A DNA stretch of 64,000 bases from Unio delphinus (lineage: Eukaryota; Mollusca; Bivalvia; Unionida; Unionidae). Shown one piece after another: positions 55,638 through 64,000 of the stretch. The position numbers and the translations under genes are program-made. The DNA is taken from contig JAQISU010000057.1 in NCBI GenBank assembly GCA_029339505.1, positions 9,268,001 through 9,332,000 on the forward strand, given 5' to 3'. Below the pieces are notes generated by a model. It saw nothing but the letters and a program-made list of their open reading frames with translations. It did not search any database and was not told where the DNA came from. Position 1 is the stretch's first letter. Every line of letters starts with the position of its first letter.

Positions 55638-56549
55638 TCTTTTTTATATCCAGCAATATCCCTCTTAAATACTTCTTCACTGCACACAAATACCTCTAAA
55701 TTCTGCTTAGTTTTGATAAGTTCATTATTTAATCTGGTAAGTTCATCATCTTTGTTAATAGGATTACTGATACATAATTGTAATCTTTTAATTTCCTTAA
55801 TTTGTTTTTGATTTAAATTAAATATTTTTTTAATTTCTATTTTTAGTGAATTAATCTCATCATATTGTTCTTGATTAGACATTTTTAACGAATTAATTTC
55901 ATCAGATTGTTCTTGATTAGACATTTTTAACGAATTAATTTCATCAGATTGTAATTTATTTAAATCATTTAATTTATTATATTCTGCAGCAGAAATATTA
56001 TTTCCACCACCTGATTTCTCAATTTGAGATTTAAATTCTTGTAGTTGTTCAGCTAAATTATAATTTTTATTTTGTAATAAATTTAAATTCGAATTTAATT
56101 TACTATTCTGATTACTCAATGAATCTATTTGTTCTTGTTGTTGTTGATCTTTATTTTTTAATGAGTTTATATATTGTTGTTGTTGCTGCTTTAACGAGTT
56201 TATATATTGCTGTTGAGATTGTTCTTTTGCTTCAGCATCTTTACATTTTTGACAAGGTAAATTTTCATTTCCGCCACCGTGAATTTCTGCGGGTGGTTGA
56301 AAAATTATTTGCGGGGTGTTTTTTTTGTTGTTGCTGATAAAAATTTTCAGAATTTCCAATAATATCAACAATCTTACCTAATATATTATTTGTTCTTTTT
56401 TTGCTATTTATTGGACCACCCCAAATAGAATATAATCGAGTTAATCCAATGTGATATTGTTTTAAAATATCAGCGATTGTTATTTTACCCTTCAATCCGA
56501 TAATATTTTCGATATCTTCTTCGGATAGCAACATAGATTTTATGACCAT
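55499..56549 (-). pseudogene. HTH plus long coiled-coil protein, one frame break
   Basis: From ATG 56,549 (or 56,534, MLLSEED...) the reading gives 'KGKITIADILKQYHIGLTRLYSIW', a helix-turn-helix-like start. After a Gln run the frame changes in an 8-T run (56,319-56,326). The next frame has 'CQKCKDAEAKEQSQQQ', then more than 200 residues of Gln/Asn/Lys-rich coiled coil with a 14-residue repeat 'SDEINSLKMSNQEQ' (three copies). It overlaps the penton end by 139 nt; its own last ~25 residues are antisense to penton and probably not original. Possibly a DNA-binding or virion-core organiser; family not recognised. Confidence 0.55.
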
Positions 56550-56629
56550 TATAACATCGATGATAAAAAAAATAATAATAAAAAAAAAACACAAATATAA
56601 TTGATTATATAATCGATGATATAATCAAT

Positions 56630-57002
56630 GTTAAATATTTTCAAAAATTACCACCTCGGGTATTGTTATGTTAAGTTTTTCTTCACCGAGATAATAATTT
56701 TTACCCGAAAATAATAAGTCGTAGATCAGCAAAATACGAGCTGACGATTTTTTTTTAAGTCTCAGTTTGATAAATGGCCAACATCGAGGGGTGATTTTTT
56801 TGTAAATTTTGGGAAAAAGTGAGGTTCAGCCTCTCTGCAATCACACTGAATCATTCACGGTGAGGCAAAAAATGTTAAGTCTCAGAATGGCAAAATACGA
56901 GTTAGCGATTTTTTTTAAGTCTCAGTTTGGTAAATGGCCACTATCGAGGTGTGATTTTTTTGCATTTTTGGGGAAAAAGTGAGGTTCAGCCTCTCTGCTG
57001 CT
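56630..57002 (-). repeat. Right terminal inverted repeat of the Polinton
   Basis: 373 bp, inverse of 40,816-41,189, with the same internal duplication (terminal motif repeated at about 56,812-56,838 and 56,975-57,002). The two TIRs differ at few positions. Confidence 0.95.
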
Positions 57003-57775
57003 AGGTGATCCAATAAGATCTTTTGTTTGCATCTGTAAATGCCTTAAATTGGTCAGTACTGGTTGATTCAATATGACTGCATGTGTGAATGCCTTGTACT
57101 GGTCAATACTGGGTAATCCAATATCAGTGTTTGCATGAGTGAATGTCTTCTACTGGTCAATACTGAGTAATCCAATAGCAGTGTTTGCATGAGTTAATTT
57201 CTACTGGTCAATACTAGGTAATCCAATATCAGTGTTTGCATGTGTGAATGCCTTGTACTGGTCAATACTGGGTAATCCAATATCAATGTTTGCATGTGTG
57301 AATGTCTTATACTGGTCAATACTGAGTAATCCAATATCAATGTTTGCATGTGTGAATGCCTTGTACTGGTCAATACTGGGTAATCCAATATCAGTGTTTG
57401 CATGTGTGAATGCCTTGTACTGGTCAATACTGGGTAATCCAATATCAATGTTTGCATGTGTGAATGTCTTGTACTGGTCAATACTGGGTAATCCAATATC
57501 AATGTTTGCATGTGTGAATGTCTTGTACTGGTCAATACTGGGTAATCTAATATCAGTGTTTGCATGTGTGAATGTCTTGCACTGGTCAATACTGGGTAAT
57601 CCAATATCAGTGTTTGCATGTGTGAATGCCTTGTACTGGTCAATACTGGGTAATCCAATATCAATGTTTGCATGTGTGAATGTCTTGTACTGGTCAATAC
57701 TGGGTAATCCAATATCAATGTTTGCATGTGTGAATGTCTTGTACTGGTCAATACTGGGTAATCTATTATGACAAT
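57003..57775. repeat. 54-bp minisatellite (right of the Polinton)
   Basis: About 13 copies of a 54-bp unit ('tcagtgtttgcatgtgtgaa', 'tgccttgtactggtcaatac', 'tgggtaatccaata'). As 54 is a multiple of 3 and the unit lacks stops, both strands stay open (18-residue repeats), which is not evidence for a protein. Confidence 0.9.
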
Positions 57776-59175
57776 AATTAGTAATGCATCCAATGTTTCT
57801 GTGCTTTAGATTTTTTATTGTAGCAGGAACAGGGAGACAACTACATCAACTCAATTTAACATCTGATTAACCCTGTCCCAAAGTAACTGATTTCACAGTA
57901 ACAATCATTAATTTATTTCTGTCAAATATGAGAAGCTTTATTTAATGTGCATACACTTGTATGAGTGTTCATAAATGCCATCATATGTAATGAATGATCA
58001 CAACTTGCAATTCTTGATAAACGTGTATCCCAAAATATAATTGTATAATTAAAATCTTTGACACAAACATTTAAAAGCTGAACAATGTTTCCTAGAATAG
58101 ATTATGTGTGCATATAAAACATGCCATCCATGCACAGCAGTTACCCTTACTACAAAAACCTCATCAGGTACTGAAAGAAGTAAATTCAAATTATTGGTTT
58201 AAGGCAATAATTAAATAATACAACTTTATATATCCTCACAACATTGCAGTCTATACAACAGCCAGCAAAATTTACAAACTAAAATATATTTCAATACCTG
58301 AAAGGCACTTTTTTCTTTTGATGAAGTAAAACTAGAGTTGTGTTTGTAGAATACATATGCCCCCAATGAGGACCTAAAAGACTATGTCAAAAAAGTTAGG
58401 TTAAATGGGTCTTATTCTGACCACCAGGGATAATTCAGTCCGCTTTCATAATCATAATATCAAATGTACAGGAAGTAAATATCTGATGCGTATTAACAAA
58501 TACCAAAAATGAAAAGCATCTCTAACATGGAGTGGTTTTCCTAATGGCACCAAATTTTGTGAGATCGTGCTAATGCCAAATTATGTCACATGCTATTCTG
58601 GCAAAGTGTTGCAAGCGGGAAATTTTAAGTTTCACCAAGGAAGATTTGGGTCCGCACAATTTGCTTGCCAGGTTTGTATTCTCATATTATAAATGTATAT
58701 CATTGAATTTTCTTCAGAGTTTTATCTTTGCAATCTAAACTGAACTACACATCCATATATATTTTTCCAATATTTCCATTGAAAAAAAATTTGTTAGAAT
58801 TACCCAGGATATTTTCCTGTGCCAGGGGTAATATCTGACCAGTCTTGCATGTGATAAAACCTTTCAGGCTTTTTATTCGGTTGTATCAAGTTTTATGCAT
58901 ACATCAATAAACTGACAGAGCAATGAATTAAAAGCTTGATCCTTAGATATTTAACAGATTTATTGACACACAAAAGTATTGAGATGTGGCTGCTGTTTTT
59001 ATCATGTATTAAATTGTTGTATTATTTAAACTTTCTCCCCGTTTTTTAAAGTCAGTAAAGTTTATGGTCCAATATTTATAATTCCATCCATCCATAGAAA
59101 CATTTGTTCTATATGCATGCTTGTATGTATGTATGGTTTTGTTTTTCTCTATCAATTTACAAGCTTGAACTCCTG
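57776..59175. other. Host sequence, no gene seen
   Basis: AT-rich, no gene or repeat array that I can support. Confidence 0.4.
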
Positions 59176-61090
59176 TAGCATGCCAAAAGCAAACCAGATG
59201 AAGAAAAAGAATACACATTATGCATATAAATATTTAGAAGCCCTGTATCAGCAATAAGAACTAGGTTGAGCTATTGGAAAGACAGCTTGAAATATAGAAT
59301 CATCAAAATGGCTTTAGTTGACCATGTCACTGGTCATTACCTGTCAGGGTCCAAACCAGGACGACCTCAGGCTATACAGACAATTGTTGAAGTCACTGGA
59401 AGCATTGTCAAAAAGCAGTAAAGACATTCTATTAAATAAGAAACATGCTTAAAGACATGTATGGAACTTTATATTGAATTAAGGTCAAGGTTACAAATGA
59501 AGACCACCACTTTATGAAAAAGGATGAAAATTCGTACAACATTTAACAATGGAATACCAGGTGACAATTGGTGTAAAATTTTAAGGGCTCAATATCCTGA
59601 ATTAACTCTGGAAACCAGTGAAGTTGTCAACATCATGTGCCAGAATGATGAACCCCACAGTTGTTTATAATTTCTTCCAAGATCTTCAAGAAATATTTAC
59701 AAAGTTAAATCTACATGGCAGTCCTCATTTAATATGGAATTGTGATGAGACAGGCAAACAGCTCCAACAACTGTGTGTGCCAGAAAAGGGTCTCGAAGTG
59801 TAAACAGTAGAACATCTAACTCTACAGAAAATGCTACAATCCTCGCCTGTGTCAGTGCTGAAGCAACAACAATGCCTCCCATGTGCCTTGCCAGGGGAAA
59901 GACAAAGAAGTGTTTGCAGTTATTTAACTGCATGGATGCCCCATCTGGAACAGTACGGACCTTTCAGAAGAAAGCATGGATGTGTGATATTTTAGGTGAA
60001 GAATAGTTTAAGGGTATTTTCTTAAAGAATTGTGGCTCTGAGTGAGCAGTTTTTAAACCTTGATTTTCATGGGTCACATTAAGTCATTGGATTACTAGAA
60101 AAAGCAAAAATAAGAGAATATCCATATTTTAGCATTACCGCCACCCACTACTTACTTAGAAGTGTTTTCAGGTCTTTCAGTAAAGTCTACAACAATGTAT
60201 GCACAGAGTTTCTGACAGAAAATCCTGGATTACTTGTCAGTGAAGCCATATGGCCAAGATTATTCCATCTGGCATGGCAAGACGCCTTCACATCCAGCAA
60301 CATAATAAGTGGCTTCAAAGGAACTGGTCTCTTCCCAATCAATTGAGCTACTATAACAAGAGTCTGCTTTTTTGCCATCAGCACCAGATGATAGGCCTGA
60401 GCCTGAGCCTGACCTTTCAATAGCATCATTAATAAGTAGTCTCGGCCACATACCACCTAATTCAACAACTTCAGACCCTGTAGCTTCTCCATTGAATGCA
60501 TGTAGCACAATCTCTGTCAAAAACGTCCTGTCAGCCTCATCACATTTCAGGATTCCAATCATACTGAAACAACACAGCATGAAGGACTTATCTTAGTAGA
60601 GGTACTCAACGAGGCAGTTGAAAACCTTCATCAATCTCCATACATCATTGGCCCAGACGTGCTTTCGGTTAGTACAACCAATGAGCTTGGTGTCAGCACA
60701 CTGCTCATTGATTTGGTAAATGGAACATCACTTAAAGGTGAGAATGAGAAAGAGATAGAAATGCCACATACTTCATTGTCATCATTGAGTAATGAAGACA
60801 AGAGTGCAATTTTGATGACGGGTATCAAGGAATCCAGAATCATATAATACTTTTGGTAGTGCCATTGCAGAGGGAACACAAAGGCCAAAGCCAAAACATG
60901 CAATCACATCCCATGGTCTTTTGATGAGCGATGACATAATATATGAGAAGAAAATGGCTCTAGTTCTCATGAAAACAGGCAGTGGAGAAAGAAATTACAA
61001 AAAGAAAAGCAAAAGAGAAAAAGGCTTAAAAAAATACTGAAGCTAAAAAATACTTCACTCAAAGTAATATTCTAAAGGAAGAAGAAAAAC
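59176..61090 (+). pseudogene. pogo/Tigger-like DDE transposase pseudogene
   Basis: Fragments in all three frames follow a Tigger/Jerky-type transposase. The N-terminus starts near 59,180 (MPKANQMKKK). 'GSKPGRPQAI' is near 59,345. 'MMNPTVVYNFFQDL' precedes 'HLIWNCDETGKQ' at about 59,647-59,760 (first catalytic Asp region). 'NLDFHGSH' is near 60,060 (second Asp), and 'FHLAWQDAFTSSNIISGFKG' with 'TGLFPIN' near 60,260-60,345. An acidic/Lys-rich tail runs to about 61,090. Many stops and shifts; inactive. No TIRs were located. Confidence 0.75.
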
Positions 61091-62829
61091 TAGGAGTAGC
61101 AGAATGAAATTATATTCAGAATTAGGTCAATTGCATTGAATTGCATTGAAATTTATAGCTTGTTTTAATAAATTTTCTTTTGACATGTCTTTTTGTGCTG
61201 CCTTTTACAATAAAGTGATCACAGTATTTTTTGTTAAATTTTCTTTCCTAAATGTAGGTACTTTAAAATATGTTAAATAATGCCACGTCAAAGCCATATA
61301 TAGCTAAATAGTTTCTGGATCATTGAAACAAATGTCTCTTGATTGCGGGCAAATATTTATTAGGCTTTATATTGATGAAGAAGGAAAACCTGGATGGGGG
61401 CAGGGTAAAAGCGAAATGAAAGTATTTTAACAGACGAATACTACAACACTCCCATTAAGAAGATTCCAGTCTTTGCAAGGAAAACTTTGATCATTGTTGT
61501 CCTTTAAATTGTGACCAATTTGCTAACATTTCATGCTGGGATAATTATTAACCAAAATGTACTGAAAGATCTTTTTTGAAAGTTATAATAATAATTTTTA
61601 TATTGCCTTTAACATCATTCAAGACATGGTGTAATGCAACATATATATGCACACAAATTTAAAAAGGAGTCAATACATTTAGGCATGACAAAGCAAAACC
61701 GTAAGACAGACAAAAATATACATACATTGTATACTAAATCGCACAAAACTGCCACCAATGAAAGACTCCTATATTTCTGTTGAAAAAGCAATCTTTTATT
61801 CTTTTTACTGCTTATTTCTTTAATTTAAATAGAAGTTACCTTATATAATCTATTGAATATGCATAAGTCAAGCTTGGGTGTGCAGTATGGTAGCTGATAT
61901 ACATTCTTTGCTACTATGAAGTGTGTACAAGCATAGAACATATACATTTGTAACTGTTTTGCATAATTGCAGGAATTATTGTGATAATAATACATTACTT
62001 GGAATCTAATTAAATAATGGAATTAAAGGTATGTGAATTATTTTTTTACATGGATGCTCAGGATTACCCACTGGTAGTAAACGCCCATATGCAAGTCGAA
62101 ATTACCTGCACACTGGCTGGAGTTATCCTTCTGTGGTCGGAATTAGGCAGGTGCTGTGGACAGAATTAACCATGATGTGGTCAGAATTATCTCCATTGTT
62201 CTGATTGAATAAAATCTTATTTTCTATGGCTGTTTCCTATCCACAGCTGATATTTGTGGCCGAATCTCAATGCTGGTGTCATAGAAAGTTGACCTTCGAC
62301 CCACTGACATAAACATTTTATTTGGATACGTTTATAGGACAGTGCTGGTTCTAAAGTGGTTGCTAAAAGACACGACTACACTAAACAATTTAGGAAAATG
62401 TGTTTTTGGTAATAAAAATGAAAATCTAATCATGTTATTTACATAGGAATAGAATCAAGCACACAAAATATAATTTATCAACCGGTATTGTTTTCGGTAG
62501 TCCAATAACAGAAAAAGTAAATAAATAAAAAACTGCTGTTAATGGCATGAAATATAGAGCCTGCAAAATTTCAATTGGTTACCTCGGGTAGTTGTTGGCT
62601 TAGACAGACTAACAAGGCTTTTGATAGAAATATATCTGAGGTTCAAAAATCTATTAAAAAAATACTGCTGTACTAAAATCTTGACTTGGCAGTCTAAATA
62701 TAAATATGTGTTTTGCAAACTCCAATGTCACATCTATGTTGGTATGCTTGCTGGTACAACCACTGTATCTTTCATATGAAACTTGAACATTATTCACCAT
62801 TACATGAGAATTTGTATGTATTTGGTGCC
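61091..62829. other. Host sequence, no gene seen
   Basis: No gene, RNA or repeat array that I can support. Confidence 0.4.
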
Positions 62830-63150
62830 ATCAAGGCATGTCAGCATAATATTGGAACAAAAAAGACCATTTGGTGGCATTTATTGGCTTGTCATTACAG
62901 CAATAGCCATAGGTGCCATTTAAAGGCATGTCAGCACAATAATGACCACTTGGTGGCTTTTAAAGGCAATTCAGCACAGCAATGGCCACACAAAGCCTAT
63001 TAATGCTAAAACCCAGCAGCCATTAAATGTAAGTCTATCAATACCACAAACAGCTCACTCATGCCACAAATAGCATAGTAATGCAGCAAGCTGAAAGATG
63101 TCACAAGCTAGAAGCCTATCAATGCCACAAACTGTCCATCAACCAGGCCC
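62830..63150. repeat. Degenerate ~50-bp tandem repeat
   Basis: Diverged copies of 'aaggcatgtcagcacaataa' + 'tgaccacttggtggctttta', later shortening to 'atcaatgccacaaac'-type units. Confidence 0.6.
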
Positions 63151-64000
63151 GTTAGACTTGCAATAAGAAATAACTCCCAATGCTATGTTACTTAATGCAG
63201 CTATGAAGTCCTCATTAAAATTAAAATAAAATTCCAATGGCAAGGCAACCTGTCTATTTGTTTTATCTAACTTTCCACTTTCTTCAATCTTACATGTGAT
63301 ATTCTCTTTCAGTCACATACCAAAGTCTGTATTTTATGACTGTAATGACAGCCCTGTAGAATGACATGAACTGTGAAGAAAATGACTGTAATGACTACCC
63401 AATAGAATGACATGAAGTGATTGATTGCAAACCTAACTTCTGAAAGATTGGACAAAAATCAAGGGCAAATATGCTATCAATTATTTTAAAAAATGTTGAT
63501 AAAAATTTTCGATTAGATCATCTCAAGATATAAATCTTAATGAAACTCTGGTTTGAATGCATTCAGAAAACTTCAATGTAACTTTAATTAAAATTTGAGC
63601 AACTTGCAACTTTCTTCCTTGGCAACATAAAAATATTGCACAATTTTTATTTGAAATTTCTGCAACACTGTGTCAAATCAATGTTTTAATTACAGCCCAG
63701 ACGTTATCAACTTTGCCAATTTACTGAATTTTATTCATGGTATGGACAAAAGCAGTAATAATGGAAGATTCCTTACAACTCAATCTGTCAACTTGCTTGA
63801 CATCTGTACAAATTTCCACAGGATAGATGAAATGGTTTATATTTTGAACAGGAAGTCTGCATCTAATTTCCAAAACATGTTCAAAATTACTAAAACTGAA
63901 AAACCCTTGATTTTGGTGATAACTCGAGGCAAGATATGTGAACCAAATCTTGTAATTTGAGTTAACAGGTTTTTCATTTACATTCTGGAAATAAATTGTC
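63151..64000. other. Host sequence, no gene seen
   Basis: A ~60-bp block ending 'agaatgacatgaa' occurs twice at 63,330-63,420. The open frame at 63,670-63,960 has no recognisable family. Confidence 0.35.

Larger units (their letters stand above)
40816..57002. mobile_element. Polinton/Maverick (adintovirus-like) element
   Basis: 16,187 bp bounded by ~373-bp TIRs. The outer ends read 'agcagcagagaggctgaacc' and its inverse, giving the 5'-AG start usual for Polintons. The flanks share 'taggtg(a)' (40,810-40,816 and 57,002-57,008), a 6-7 bp duplication with one base of ambiguity at the boundary; Polintons make 6-bp duplications. It carries the full family hallmark set: rve integrase, family B DNA polymerase, packaging ATPase, adenain-like protease, major capsid and penton proteins. 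That set marks it as both a self-synthesising transposon and an integrated dsDNA virus. Most genes are open, but several are split at homopolymers (see findings). Confidence 0.95.

Noticed and set aside
43570..56326. Programmed ribosomal frameshifting as the reason for split genes
   Set aside because: Both directions of shift would be needed, there are too many sites in one element, and no consistent slippery heptamer plus pseudoknot is apparent. Run-length error or decay is simpler.
57194..57793. Long open frames on both strands with 18-residue repeats
   Set aside because: They are produced by a 54-bp minisatellite whose unit length is a multiple of three and lacks stops; no start context or family.

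Overview
This looks like nuclear DNA from a marine invertebrate, most likely a mollusc. That is an inference from the base content: many tRNA-derived SINEs, minisatellites, dinucleotide microsatellites, CR1/L2-type LINE fragments, hAT-like MITEs and pogo-like transposon remains. The only convincing host gene is an NRDP1/RNF41-like E3 ubiquitin ligase at 26,045-26,869, with a splice acceptor before it and a polyadenylation signal after it. No rRNA, intact tRNA or CRISPR was seen.

The main feature is a 16.2 kb Polinton/Maverick (adintovirus-like) element at 40,816-57,002. It has ~373 bp terminal inverted repeats (TIRs) and a 6-7 bp target duplication, and it sits inside a 54-bp minisatellite whose other units show the unoccupied target. 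It carries a packaging ATPase, a zinc-ribbon plus phospholipase A2-like protein, an rve integrase, and a polymerase-helicase-HNH gene broken into four reading segments. It also has a small zinc protein, an HNH/NUMOD homing endonuclease, and a rightward virion block: unknown coiled-coil protein, basic amphipathic protein, major capsid protein, 'MPYK' core protein, adenain-like protease, fibre-like protein, two-pass membrane protein, a short penton-like paralog and the penton. A leftward HTH/coiled-coil gene closes the element. Integrase and polymerase would move and copy it; ATPase, protease and capsid proteins would package it.

Three features of this element stand out. The DNA polymerase, SF1 helicase and HNH nuclease appear to form one protein. 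A short palindrome (AAAATCT-n-AGATTTT, often followed by ACAATAATG) recurs at most gene junctions of the virion block and is tandemly repeated in the central divergent promoter region. Nine frame breaks lie in homopolymer runs, eight of them A/T runs of 7-11 nt, while the other genes remain intact. This points to consensus errors or very recent decay.

A second, much older Polinton fossil of a different polymerase type lies at about 19.3-23.5 kb. Fragments of a classical Polinton PolB (zinc motif, motif A region) are followed by penton-like and major-capsid-like fragments, all with multiple stops, interrupted by a dispersed repeat and bordered by a hAT-like MITE.

Remaining layout: 1-4.3 kb, tandem repeats and a LINE fragment; 5-7.8 kb, SINE and repeats; 7.8-9.3 kb, pogo-like element with only a DNA-binding ORF; 9.4-18.6 kb, minisatellites, SINEs, microsatellites and a 47-bp-arm hairpin; 24-40 kb, MITEs, SINEs, the NRDP1-like gene and a LINE 3' end; 57-64 kb, minisatellite, pogo/Tigger transposase pseudogene and repeats.
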